Part shown: positions 35,034-44,476 of the stretch, piece by piece
Numbering within the stretch: the stretch's first letter is position 1
Layout: each line of letters opens with the position of its first letter
The notes under the pieces: model-generated
What the model was told of the DNA's origin: nothing
Databases searched by the model: none
The model's input: the letters and a program-made list of their open reading frames with translations, nothing else
From: Lachnospiraceae bacterium KM106-2
GTDB taxonomy: Bacteria > Bacillota > Clostridia > Lachnospirales > Lachnospiraceae
Direction: 5' to 3'
Length of the DNA: 64,000 nt
Assembly: GCA_009731425.1 (NCBI GenBank)
Contig: AP018794.1
Location: 3,045,960 to 3,109,959, forward strand
Translations under genes and position numbers: made by a program

Positions 35034-35558
35034 TCACCTTCCTCTCTTACCCGTACTATAATCCTTAATTCCTTCTGCAACTGTCACCGCAGCTTTTTCC
35101 AAATCATCCCTGCTACTTAGATGACTAATGAATGATTCCACCAAAGCAGCTGCCATTTCATCAATCTCCTTTGCATAACAGGTCTTTTCAAACAACCTGT
35201 CCAGCCTCTTTTCATCTGCTTTCAAACTGTCATACTTATCCTGAAACTCACTGTAATCTTTAAAATCCTTTGGATCATTCCTGTGTGCATCAGCATCAAG
35301 TATCAGTTCATAGTTCCATTCACAAACAGTATCTATAACATCATCTATCGGGTATGGTTCAATTTCACCATTCTCCTCAGCTACATCCTGTCTGTACATC
35401 TTTCCATCAGAATCTATGCCAATAGCATAATCATGACCTTCCATATAATTAAGCAATATTGCAGCATCTTCTATCGAAGGGTTAAGTAAGATATCAAATG
35501 TGTCTGCCCAGGCAATCAGTTCTTCTGGTTTTGAAAATAGCGTAACTTCTGCATCCAT
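35034..35558 (-). CDS. Hypothetical acidic protein upstream of mobC
   Basis: A 174-residue, very acidic soluble protein (MDAEVTLFSKPEELIAWADTFDILLNPSIEDAAILLNYMEGHDYAIGIDSDGKMYRQDVAEENGEIEPYPIDDVID). I do not recognise it. It is the first gene after the non-coding repeat block and ends 4 bp before mobC, so it probably heads the relaxase operon. Confidence 0.7.
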   Translation of the reverse strand: MDAEVTLFSKPEELIAWADTFDILLNPSIEDAAILLNYMEGHDYAIGIDSDGKMYRQDVAEENGEIEPYPIDDVIDTVCEWNYELILDADAHRNDPKDFKDYSEFQDKYDSLKADEKRLDRLFEKTCYAKEIDEMAAALVESFISHLSSRDDLEKAAVTVAEGIKDYSTGKRGR

Positions 35559-35635
35559 TGCTTCCTTGCACCTCCTTATCCGTGTTTAGTAAATATTCAC
35601 CAAAGCTCCAGTCTCCAGTTAGTCCCCGGCGACTG

Positions 35636-35677
35636 CTAGATACGCATTAGAGACATCTCTGTCCTAATGCCATCTAG
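35636..35677. repeat. Long imperfect inverted repeat (cruciform), candidate oriT arm
   Basis: Arms CTAGAT-AC-GCATTAG-A-GACA and TGTC-CTAATGC-C-ATCTAG close on a 4-base loop, giving about 17 bp of pairing over 42 bp. It lies directly upstream of the hypothetical-mobC-relaxase operon and abuts a second hairpin. Inverted repeats beside nic sites are typical of oriT, but no nic site is proven here. Confidence 0.7.
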
Positions 35678-35698
35678 TTAGGGAGAAAATCTCCCTAA
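35678..35698. repeat. Perfect 9-bp inverted repeat adjoining the cruciform
   Basis: TTAGGGAGA and TCTCCCTAA separated by AAA, starting at the base after the 35636-35677 repeat. On neither strand does a U-tract follow, so it is not a standard terminator. Confidence 0.75.
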
Positions 35699-35716
35699 AA
35701 CCCTCTGTTTATGGAA

Positions 35717-35935
35717 GTGGGGGCGCTTTTTGCCCCCACTTTGCTACTTTGGGGGCGCTTTCTGCCCCCACTTTGTTATTTTGGGGGCGCTTTCTGCCCC
35801 CACTTTTATACTGAATTCAATCCGGTTTTTATCGTGTCCGAATTGCGGGGGCGCTTTTTGCCCCCACTTTGACATTTTGGGGGCGCTTTCTGCCCCCATT
35901 TTGCTGTTTTGGGGGCGCTTTCTGCCCCCACACAT
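35717..35935. repeat. Six phased 19-bp G/C palindromes in 32-bp units, symmetric about a 45-bp centre
   Basis: The 19-mer GGGGGCGCTTTYTGCCCCC occurs at 35719, 35751, 35783, 35847, 35879 and 35911. Start distances are 32, 32, 64, 32 and 32 bp. Within each triplet the 13-bp spacers are also similar (ACTTTGnnAnTTT type), so the true unit is 32 bp. The middle unit is replaced by unrelated sequence (35802-35846, containing GAATTC and TTTTTATCGTGTCCG). 32 bp is about three helical turns, putting all copies on one face. The block lies between the Toprim gene and the relaxase operon. Confidence 0.95.
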
Positions 35936-35949
35936 CAAAATCCAAGTTT

Positions 35950-36927
35950 TCATGCCCTGACTGGTTCATCTGCTCGCTTATTCATCCTGTTCAGATTAAG
36001 CTTTGCCGCTACAAGCCACTCGTTGTAATCCTTATATCCGGCAGGTGGCGGACAGTCTTCTACCTCATATCCAAGCTCATAATACTTTCTCATAAGTTCA
36101 GCTGCTGCTTTTCTCCCCGGCTCATCTCCATCAAGGCAGAACCGGATGGAAGTAATCTGCGGATGTTCCCGAAGAAAAGTCTCAAGTGGTGCATCTGCAA
36201 GCATCCCAAGTGCCAGCTTATTTGATTCATAATCCGCGAAGATATCGACATAACTCATAAGGTCGATTGCAGCCTCAAATACTACAAGCTCTGTACTGTT
36301 TTCATTCACCACATTAAATCCATAGTTCTTATCATTTCCTGTGACATCACACTTGAATGGCTTACCCTGCTTATCAAACACTCCCCGCATACTTGCAAAT
36401 CTTGTTACCCCATTTTTATCATTTCCCTTGAAAACAACATTGTGGTAATGCCTGCTCTCATAAATCAATCCATCTTTCAAAAACAGATCTATGACTGCTC
36501 TGCTGATTCCTCTCTCCTGATTCAGATATGAAATAAGATAGGAATTATCTCCTGCCGGTTCCGGTAGGACAAACGGCTTTCTCTCCTTTGCCTGCTTCTG
36601 CGATACCTGATGAACAAGTGGCTGCTTTACAGGATTCTCGATTCTTCTGTATCCTGCAAAGTCCAGAAGCCAGAACACAGCCTCTTTTACACTCATTCCA
36701 CAAAATACCCGTAAGAAATCTATCTGTGAGCCGCCATTGTTTCCTTTGTCAAACTGCCTTGACCATCTGTACCAATGGCTTCTGTTATAGATACGGATGG
36801 AATCCATCTCCTTTAAAGTGTGGTATTTGCCAATCCTCTTTACTGTATACCCAAGGCTTTCAGCAACTGCACACAGGTCAACACTCTTTGCTATGGCAAG
36901 CTCTTCATCCGTAAATCTTCCATCCAT
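35950..36927 (-). CDS. DUF3991/Toprim-domain primase-like protein
   Basis: A 325-residue protein. The N-terminal part (residues 5-90) is the DUF3991-type fold (ELAIAKSVDLCAVAESLGYTVKRIGKYHTLKEMDSIRIYNRSHWYRWS...GGSQIDFLRVFCGMSVKEAVFWLL), related to primase zinc/DnaG-like N-termini. The C-terminal Toprim domain has the acidic Glu (VVFEAAIDLMSY, about residue 221) and the DxD (FCLDGDEPGRKAA, about 267). Such proteins are thought to prime or process DNA in mobile elements. The repeat array starts 15 bp past its stop. Confidence 0.85.
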   Translation of the reverse strand: MDGRFTDEELAIAKSVDLCAVAESLGYTVKRIGKYHTLKEMDSIRIYNRSHWYRWSRQFDKGNNGGSQIDFLRVFCGMSVKEAVFWLLDFAGYRRIENPVKQPLVHQVSQKQAKERKPFVLPEPAGDNSYLISYLNQERGISRAVIDLFLKDGLIYESRHYHNVVFKGNDKNGVTRFASMRGVFDKQGKPFKCDVTGNDKNYGFNVVNENSTELVVFEAAIDLMSYVDIFADYESNKLALGMLADAPLETFLREHPQITSIRFCLDGDEPGRKAAAELMRKYYELGYEVEDCPPPAGYKDYNEWLVAAKLNLNRMNKRADEPVRA

Positions 36928-36931
36928 GCTT

Positions 36932-37471
36932 TCACCTTGCCTTTCCCTGCTCTGCTACAAGCGGTGACTTGATATCAAGTGTCCGGTAATCAGTGCTCAG
37001 GGTAATCTTAGGATTATCAATCATGCCTTTTTCCCTGAAACTGAAAAATTCACGATTGTCTCCACCGACTATGATATGGTCAATGAGCGGTATTCCCATC
37101 AGTTCACACAGCTTGTTCATGCGGTCTGTCATCATGGTATCAGCCTTACTTGGGAATACGTTCCCGGATGGGTGACAATGGATTAACATCATGCTAGCCG
37201 CATTGCTTAGGATGCTTGATTTAAACAGTTCCCTCGGATGTGCCATTGCCTCATTTAAAGAGCCAACACTTGCAAAATGCACATTGATAGGTTTTAAATC
37301 TGACCTTAGATTGACCACACACACTACTTCCCTGTCAAACTGGCACATACAGTCTCCCATGACAGCAGCTATATCCGCCGGATTGTTAAAGGTATGCTCC
37401 GAATAAATCGGAGCATCCTTTACAAGTCTTACCGAAACCACATCAAGCTTGAAGTCATTCTTCTTTGGCAT
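36932..37471 (-). CDS. RadC-like JAB-domain protein
   Basis: About 179 residues from the start at 37471 (MPKKNDFKLDVVSVRLVKDA); AGGAGG lies upstream. It has the JAMM-type metal motif IHCHPSGNVFPSKAD (about residues 119-133) and DHIIVGG, as in mobile-element RadC/JAB proteins often next to DUF3991/Toprim genes. The N-terminal helix-hairpin-helix part of chromosomal RadC is absent. Activity is not established for the family. Its start overlaps the end of the 38-codon gene. Confidence 0.85.
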   Translation of the reverse strand: MPKKNDFKLDVVSVRLVKDAPIYSEHTFNNPADIAAVMGDCMCQFDREVVCVVNLRSDLKPINVHFASVGSLNEAMAHPRELFKSSILSNAASMMLIHCHPSGNVFPSKADTMMTDRMNKLCELMGIPLIDHIIVGGDNREFFSFREKGMIDNPKITLSTDYRTLDIKSPLVAEQGKAR

Positions 37472-37571
37472 CAGACACCGCCTCCTCTCCAAACTCGACA
37501 CGGATAACAAAGTCACCTTTCTGGCTGTTTATGAGAGCAATGAGTTCTTCCATTGTAAGTTCCTGCTCCAT
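37455..37571 (-). CDS. 38-residue small protein overlapping the RadC-like gene
   Basis: A short acidic ORF, MEQELTMEELIALINSQKGD and then FVIRVEFGEEAVSDAKEE. AGGAGG lies five bases before the ATG, and the gene fits exactly between DUF5688 (stop 37581) and the RadC-like start (37471), overlapping the latter by 17 bp. The arrangement suggests translational coupling. I recall similar small proteins in related elements. Function unknown. Confidence 0.7.
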   Translation of the reverse strand: MEQELTMEELIALINSQKGDFVIRVEFGEEAVSDAKEE

Positions 37572-37580
37572 AACTGCCTC

Positions 37581-38576
37581 CTATCTGGACTTTTCCTTCG
37601 CATCATATACAAGGGGAGGTTCTGCAACGATACCATCAAGTCTCTTGTTTGGTGTATCAGTTGCAAGTGTGAGTTTTCTTAAATCCTTATCATAGTGATA
37701 TACCTGATTGGAAAGTCTCTCGTCCAAAGACACCTCCTGCATATTTACCTCGACTACCATCTGTGCAAGCATCTCAGGGCTTCCCATATCTGAAGATACT
37801 GCAATAACCTCATGCACGCTCGAAGGGAGAATATAAAGGTCACTCTCTAAACTCTCTGCCAGCTCATGAAGCTCATTCTCATAAAGCATGGATGCTGCAC
37901 CATTGATACCCTTTTCATTGGAAATCACCCACATCGTCTGCTCCGGTGGAATCTCGGCTATCATCATATCTGCAATCTCCTGAGGCATCCCATCCCTTGC
38001 GAACATTTCTCTCATAATGTCATTCATGCTACGAACGACAGGTGGGAAGAGTCTTCTTGTGTTTTCCGCTGCACACTTAAAGAGCTGTTCCTCACTCATT
38101 CCAAGTCTTTTTGCAAATTCATTTGTAATTTTTGAACTCTGCACCGCATCCTTATCGGCACTGATAATTACCTTGTACACAATAGAAAGATCCTGGAACT
38201 CCCTGTGAGGCACCTGTTCCAAAAATGTCTTATTCTGCTCTGTATTGATGAGCTGGAATACAATCTTCTCGTTAGCATCCTTCATAATGCTGTCCACATC
38301 AACAACCGGAGCCTGCTCATATGCCCTTTCCATAAAGTCACATGCAGCCATAAGTGTTTCCTCAAGATCACCACAGTCCTGATACTTCTTATACATGTCA
38401 TTGATATAAATCGTAGGCGAAATGTTCCTGCCTTCTTCTCTTAAGATGATGCCATCAAGAGTCACATTCACCTTTTCCACTGGCTCTGCCACAAGTTCCA
38501 TTCCTTTGAACTTCTCAGGCATATAATCCATAAACTTTTCTTTTACTACTTCCTTAAAAATCTCGTAATTCATCAT
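37581..38576 (-). CDS. DUF5688-family protein
   Basis: A 331-residue soluble protein matching the DUF5688 pattern common in Clostridia ICEs: MNYEIFKEVVKEKFMDYMPEKFKGMELVAEPVEKVNVTLDGI at the start and LYILPSSVHEVIAVSSDMGSPEMLAQMVVEVN in the C-terminal half. Molecular role unknown. GGAGG precedes the start (ATGATG, so the first or second ATG). It follows the XRE regulator gene by 14 bp. Confidence 0.8.
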   Translation of the reverse strand: MMNYEIFKEVVKEKFMDYMPEKFKGMELVAEPVEKVNVTLDGIILREEGRNISPTIYINDMYKKYQDCGDLEETLMAACDFMERAYEQAPVVDVDSIMKDANEKIVFQLINTEQNKTFLEQVPHREFQDLSIVYKVIISADKDAVQSSKITNEFAKRLGMSEEQLFKCAAENTRRLFPPVVRSMNDIMREMFARDGMPQEIADMMIAEIPPEQTMWVISNEKGINGAASMLYENELHELAESLESDLYILPSSVHEVIAVSSDMGSPEMLAQMVVEVNMQEVSLDERLSNQVYHYDKDLRKLTLATDTPNKRLDGIVAEPPLVYDAKEKSR

Positions 38577-38590
38577 ATTACGGTTCCTCC

Positions 38591-38938
38591 TTAATCTAAA
38601 TTGTCATATAAAATTCCTTCATCATCGGGATTATTGTGTTCTCTGTAACTGTTGTCTTCTTCGATTCCCATATCAAAAGTGGTATGAGATTTTCTTTTCT
38701 TTCTGTAATAATTCTTGAGAAACATGCACTTTCTACAGTTCTCACAGAATAATTCTTCTGGCGGAATACCAAGTGCCTTAGCAATCCTGTTCAACGTTCC
38801 CGTCTTTGGAACTCTTGAACCATTTTCGTATTGGGCAATTCTTACATCACCTCTATTTTCAAAACCACTTTTCTCGCCCAGTTCCCTGAGTGTCATTTTT
38901 TGTCGTTTTCTGTAATATCTGATTCTTTCTCCTACCAC
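38591..38938 (-). CDS. XRE-family regulator with C-terminal Cys pair
   Basis: A 115-residue protein with a Cro/CI helix-turn-helix in residues 1-65 (IRYYRKRQKMTLRELGEKSGF...VRIAQYENGSRVPKTGTLNRIAKALGI) and a CENCRKC cluster (about 69-75) that might bind metal, then a charged tail. It starts at GTG 38938 with GGAGG upstream. It sits after a strong terminator and before DUF5688, so it may head a regulatory unit within the ICE. Confidence 0.85.
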   Translation of the reverse strand: MVGERIRYYRKRQKMTLRELGEKSGFENRGDVRIAQYENGSRVPKTGTLNRIAKALGIPPEELFCENCRKCMFLKNYYRKKRKSHTTFDMGIEEDNSYREHNNPDDEGILYDNLD

Positions 38939-38955
38939 TGTTTGTCCTCCAAATC

Positions 38956-38996
38956 AAAAAAGCGGAGAACATAAGTCACTGGCTTACATTCCCCGC
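38956..38996 (-). terminator. Strong intrinsic terminator after the adhesin gene
   Basis: A 14-position stem (GCGGGGAAUGUAAG with CUUAUGUUCUCCGC, with minor mismatch/wobble) and a 7-base loop CCAGUGA, followed by UUUUUU. Located 12 bp past the adhesin stop. Its upper stem TGTAAG/CTTATG and CCA loop start match the terminator at 44413-44450. Confidence 0.8.
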
Positions 38997-39007
38997 AAGG
39001 TTAATTG

Positions 39008-41356
39008 TTACTGTTTATTCTTTTTCTTTCTTCCACGAAGTCCGACTCCAACACCTGTAATAAGTGCAAGTGCACCAATTCCAAGATAAAGAAGCGGATT
39101 TGCATTGTCGCCTGTCTGTGGAAGCTTAGGCTCTGTCGGTACATTGACAAGCTTAAGAGTTGCTACAACAACATCCGGTGCATTATCATCATATCGAAGT
39201 GTTACATCGTGAGCTGTTTCATCAAGGATATATCCGTCAGCTGCTTTAGTCTCAACTACTGTATAATGGATATCTTCCTTAAATGAAGCATCCTCGTTGT
39301 AAGTACAGATAGGAAGCTCCTTGCTCTCTGCATGACCATTCTTGTCAGTAGTGAGTGTATCAAGCACCTTTCCATCCTTATCCCTTACTTCAAATACAAC
39401 ACCCTCGATTGGCTTTCCTGTTACTTTGTCAGTTTTCTCAATGACAATCTTACCGACTGCCTGCTCATCCTTCATGGATACCTTCTGGATTTCTGCTGTC
39501 TCCTTCACTTCAAAGGTTACATCACTTGCCACCTTATATCCATATGGTGCAGATTCCTCTCTGAGTGTGTACTTTCCGACAGGAAGTCTCTCAATCATAT
39601 GCGTCTTTCCTGCTTCTGATGTCCAGCTCTCAACAAGCTTTCCATCAGCATCAATAACTGAAAGCTTTGCTCCGGGTAATTCTTTCTCGCCTGTGATATC
39701 AGTCTTTGAAATTTCTACCTTGATCGGTGCATTTTCAAATGCTGCCTCAAACTCGATAACCTTTACCTTATCTCCCTGATATGAAGCATCCACATCAAAA
39801 ATCTTATCAGACTTCACATAGCCCTTTGGTGCCTCAATCTCTTTGACATAATACTGTCCAAGTGGAAGGTCAGAGGTAAATGCAGCCTTTCCATCCTTGC
39901 CTGTTACTGTTCTCTCAATCTGCGTATCAGCTTTTACGATTACCTTGCCATCTTTGTTCACAATGTCTTCTTTCGCAAATAAACCGAATACTGCTCCCTC
40001 AAGTGCTTCCCTAGTCTCTGAATCAGTCTTGGTTACAGTAATCTGCACTTTCTGACGCTCATTTGTCACATCCATTCCTGCAAATACAACCTTTGTATTC
40101 TGGTCGATATAGGAAAGATCTGCCTCAATCGGTGTCTCATCTAATACAAATCCATCAATGGTCTTTGTCTCAACAAGATAATACTTGCCAAGTGGAAGGT
40201 CATCAATTCTTGCGATACCCTTATCATTTGTCACGATGGTTGCCACCTTGTCTCCTGCCTTATGATATACAGTGTCAAGTCCGTCAGCACTTACGATATC
40301 CTCTTTTGCATATACATCAAAAGTTACTCCTGCAAGGCTGTCCTTGAAGAAATTGAAGATAAAGTCATACCAGTAACCCTTCATAAGAGTTGTATCTGTT
40401 ACAAATTCGCCGTCCTTATTGATAACGATGGAACCTGTAGGAACTTCATCCTTCATCTCTACATGCTGCACTTTGCCTGTGTCCTCAACTGTAAACTGGA
40501 TATCTGCTGCCTTGAGATATCCGTAAGGAGCAAATTCCTCACGAAGAGTGTAAGTCTCTCCAACTACAAGTCTCTTGATTACATGTGCTTCCTTAGCATC
40601 AGATGTCCATGTGTCTACCACATTTCCATCCTTATCAAGTACAGTAAGTGTTGCACCTGTAAGCTCTGCACCGCTTGTTATATCTGTCTTTGTAAACTCA
40701 AAGGTTGTAGGAGTGTTCTTATACTCGCTGTTATATACAGCAGTCTTAACATCCTGTCCCTGATATTTTGTATCAAAGTTTACTGCTTCCTCATTTGTCA
40801 CATATCCGGCCGGTTTTACAAGCTCCCTTGCAACATATTTTGCAAATGGATAATCCTTAACAAAAGCAATCTTTCCATTCTCATCAGATGTTGTCTTCTC
40901 AAGAAGTGTGCCTTTCTCGATAATTACCTTGCCATCTACATTCTTGATATCCTCGTCTGCATAAAGACCAAATACTGCACCTGCAATCGGTGTATTATCT
41001 TCTGAATCAAGCTTAGTCACTGACATATCAAGCTTCTGTCTGTCATCTGAGAAAGTAAGGCTTTCCTTGATAACAGGTGTCTTATCATCCACATATGTGA
41101 ATGTCACTTTCTGCTCATTCGGATTTAATACATATCCGTATGGAGCTTCCACTTCCACAACTCTGTACTGTCCAAGAGGAAGATTTTTAGCTGTTGCCTT
41201 TCCATCCTTGCCAGTTGTAAGAGTTGTCACAAGGTCTCCCTTGCTGTAATACTTAATGCGGTTTCCGTCTGCATCCTTCTGGTTGTCTGCTGTGTAAATA
41301 TCCTCCGCAGCATAAACTTTGAATTTTGCTCCGGCAAGTGAGCCTTCCTTATAAAC
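39008..41356 (-). pseudogene. CnaB-repeat LPXTG adhesin, C-terminal part after a frameshift
   Basis: The second part of the surface protein, in a different frame from the first. It contains six to seven CnaB/SpaA-type repeats, each with a KTD/KKD lysine strand and an E-containing strand such as GQYYVKEIEAPKGY, the hallmarks of intramolecular isopeptide bonds. The C-terminus is a classical wall anchor: LPQTG, hydrophobic helix (PLLYLGIGALALITGVGVGL), then RGRKKKNKQ. The frame is open from about 41356 and has no natural start; the first ATG is at 41230. Joining to the upstream part needs one extra base near 41355-41361. Confidence 0.85.
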
Positions 41357-44300
41357 AACTCTTTCTCATATGAGCTTGCAAGAAGTCCACCCTTGAATCC
41401 GTCAAGTACCTCTCCCTTCTTTTCTACAGTCAGCTCTCCGACTGCAGGGGCATCTGAATATTCCACAGTAATGATTGCATCATTTGTATCTCCATCTGTC
41501 TCAAATGCTGTGTCAGTATCAACAGAGATGTTGACATACTTATCATTTACAACATATCCAAATGGTGCAGACACTTCCTCAATGCGGTAGTTACCGATTT
41601 TCAGTGTCTCCGGTAAGATTAAATCTCCGTCCTCATCAGTAAAGAATGAAGTATGCTCTACCTTTGACGGATAAGTTGTGTACTGCTTCACATATTCGTT
41701 CTTATCAATATTGAAGATCTTAAACTCTGCGTTTGGTACAAGTACTGTCTGCTTTGTATCGGAATCCTTCTTGATTACACGAAGCTTTGCAGTAAACTCC
41801 CTGTCAAGAAATACTCTCCATGTCTGAGGCTTGTCAGGATGATTCTCGCTGATTTTTACCTCAAATGGCTTGATTGTCTTCACGTTATGCGGAGTCTTTG
41901 ACTCAACTACCACATAGGTTCCATAAGGAATTGCAATGGAAACTACATGTCCCTTGTCATCTGATGTGATTGTTGTTGCTCCGTTTTCCCCGATTACTAC
42001 CGGAGTAGCCTTATTATAGTCATAACTTCCATCTGCCTTTACGGATAAAGAAGATTTTAAGTATGCTGTGAACTCTGCACCTGCCAATAAGCCTGCTTCA
42101 GTATCATCGCCATTGTCAGATACCTTGATAAGCTGGAATGGCTGCTTGATGACCTGCTCTGCTGATGTTGTGCTTCTTGATACCTCTGCTACAAGGTCTC
42201 CCTCATAGTCGCATACTACATCATGCTCCTCTTCGTCTAAGAGATACCCCTCTGATGGAGTGATTTCTTTCACATAATAGTTTCCAAGGTAAAGGTTATT
42301 GACCTCTGCTTCGCCATTCTTATCTGTTGTAAGTGTTGCTACAAGGTCTCCTGCCTTGAATACGACTCCTGTTGCTCCGTCCGGATGCACGATATCGTTT
42401 CTTGCATAAAGACCATAAACTGCACCTTCAAGGCTTGCATCTCCCTGGGCAACTGCCTTGCCTGATTCCTTGTCTACCTTGTAGATATGAATCTTTGCTG
42501 TGGTTCTGTCATTTACAAATGTGTGACTGAATGATGCCTTTGCCTGTGTTTCAGGTAATACATTGAAATTGAAGCTGTAAACATCTTTACTGTTTCTGAT
42601 ATACGCATATGGTGCCTGTGTCTCTGAGACATAATATCCGTTAGAGATTGGCAGATCCACGCTGTAGCTTGCCTTTCCGTCCTCACCTGTATTTACTGTC
42701 TCAAGAGCTGTACCCTTTGTTACGATAACCTGTCCGGCATAGTTTTTGATGTCATTTCCGGCATAAAGTGTGTACTTGCCACCATCAAGAGGATTCTCTG
42801 TGTCAGAGTCCTTCTTTACGACAGATACATCCGCTTTCTGTCTTGTATTCTCAATCGTAGTTGATTCATACTGTACTGTCACAGTCTGGTCCTTATACTC
42901 AACTGCTACTGTCTGAGGTGTGGTATTGATTGTATACCCGTCAATGCTCTTAATCTCAGTTACCACATAAGTTCCAAGATGAAGGTCAGATAATACCACC
43001 TGTCCGTCAGTTCCTGTTGTAAGGCTTTCTGCCACAACATCGCCAGCACTATACACCTTTGTACCATCTGCCTTATAGATATCTGCTCCAGCAGTTACCT
43101 TAAATGCTGCTCCGGAAAGCTTCTTTTTCTCATAAGTGAAGTTGCTTCCATTCCATGAGCTAAGCACCTCACCCTCTTTATAGATTGTGATTGCTCCAAG
43201 CTGCTCTTTATCTGTTGCAGAGATTCCCGTTGTCTGTCCTGCTTTTACAGTAAGTGTATGAACTTTACCGGAAAGGACATATCCCTTTGGTGCGGTAATC
43301 TCTTTTACATAATAAGTGCCTGCGACAAGTGCAGCTGACTTTGCATATCCGTTTCCATCTGTTGTCATGGTCTGTATTCTGTTTGTGCATCCGCTGTCAG
43401 AATAGATTCCATAGACTGCACCGGAAAGCTTCACTCCGCTTGACTCATCTGTCTTTGTAAGTTCACCATATCCGATATTCTCTGTCTTGACCTTGATATA
43501 TGCTTTGATAGGATCTGCTGTCGGTCTTTCAGAAATAAACTCCTGATATCCGCTCTTTCCTGTAAGCCAGAATACACAGCTTGATGTTGTCTCAACCTTG
43601 CCAGCATTGGATGTGAATGTTCCTGTTGTAGCTGTAGTATTTACGCTCGTTGAAGAGATTGTAATACTGTTGCCATTCTTATCAACAGAATATCCGCTGA
43701 TGCCAAAATCAAAATCCGATAAAACACCATTGCTGTCAGATAATGTTGTTTCAAATCTCTGACTTCCCTCATTCCACTTTAATTCATAAGTTGGTGCCTC
43801 ACTGGTTCTGCGTGATGCAAAACTTGGAAGTGTTGCATTGTAGGAGCTGCTGATATTGTCCCTGAGTCTCTCGTAATAGCTGTATGAAGAATCAGGACTT
43901 GGTGCTGTGTTACAGAGCTTTCTCGCTGCCGAATCACCACTTCCGGTTCCAAAGATATCTGCTACAATAACCCATACCATTGCCTGAGTTGCGATATACT
44001 CATCGCACTGACTGTTGCTTGGTGCCGCCTTTTGTGTACTGTTAAACCCATAATAAAGGCAGTAACTTAATAGCTTTCTCTGCTGTGCTGACATTGATGT
44101 GCTCGCATCATCGTAGCTGTTCATAAGCTGACCGCCATCTGCTCTTAATCCGAAATTCATACAATATGCAGAATTTCCGTCAAGAATTGAATACAGAATC
44201 TTGCCATGATTATATCCGGGCTTCAGCTCACTTACTTCTCCGGAATTTTTGACTGACGCATTCCAGAACGCAATATTTGCCTGCGGACTGGCTGCAAATG

Positions 44301-44385
44301 CTGTTGTTCCATTCGTAAAGAGTGTTCCAACCAGTGTGAGCATTGCCATAAATCCTGCCATAAAACGCTTTAGTTTCTGTTTCAT
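41227..44385 (-). pseudogene. Thioester/CnaB-repeat surface adhesin, N-terminal part, ending in a frameshift
   Basis: About 1052 residues from the start at 44385 (MKQKLKRFMAGFMAML), preceded by AAGGAGG. It has a signal peptide (cleavage after AFAA), then a thioester domain with the reactive Cys in SAYCMNFG and the TQxA motif ATQAMVWVI, characteristic of Gram-positive adhesins that bind host proteins covalently. Six CnaB/SpaA repeats follow and a seventh is broken: after ASSYEKEL the frame shifts and reads an unrelated tail to 41227. Restoring one base (expected VYKEGSLAGAKFKVYAAEDIY) rejoins it to the LPQTG-ended part, about 1800 residues in total. In this copy it would be secreted without an anchor. 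Confidence 0.88.
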
Positions 44386-44412
44386 GTGCTCTTTCCTCCT
44401 TAATTTACGCAT

Positions 44413-44450
44413 AAAAAAAGAAAGACATAAGTTTATGGCTTACATCTTTC
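44413..44450 (-). terminator. Strong intrinsic terminator between lipoprotein and adhesin genes
   Basis: A 12-bp stem (GAAAGAUGUAAG with CUUAUGUCUUUC) and loop CCAUAAA, followed by seven U, only 28 bp upstream of the adhesin start. Transcription entering the adhesin gene from the operon should be attenuated here. Confidence 0.82.
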
Positions 44451-44476
44451 TTCCTTCTGCTTCTATTCGTTTTTAT

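Larger units (their letters stand above)
35559..35949. other. Non-coding repeat region, candidate origin of transfer or replication
   Basis: 391 bp without a credible gene. It contains the cruciform, the perfect hairpin and the phased palindrome array listed separately. Small ORFs across the array are products of the repeat. Being directly upstream of mobC/relaxase and downstream of the Toprim gene is what one expects of oriT or an iteron-type oriV. The function is inference. Confidence 0.6.

Noticed and set aside
35717..35935. CRISPR array
   Set aside because: Repeats are 19 bp and the 13-bp spacers are nearly alike, the repeat is a palindrome, and there are no cas genes. It is a 32-bp tandem unit instead.
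35744..35953. 69-codon minus-strand ORF and 76-codon plus-strand ORF across the palindromes
   Set aside because: Their repetitive WGQKAPP / GGAFCPH proteins are translations of the 32-bp repeat, with no ribosome site.
40262..41005. 247-codon plus-strand ORF, Cys/Leu-rich
   Set aside because: Antisense to the CnaB repeats of the adhesin; long antisense frames arise from the repeat codon pattern.
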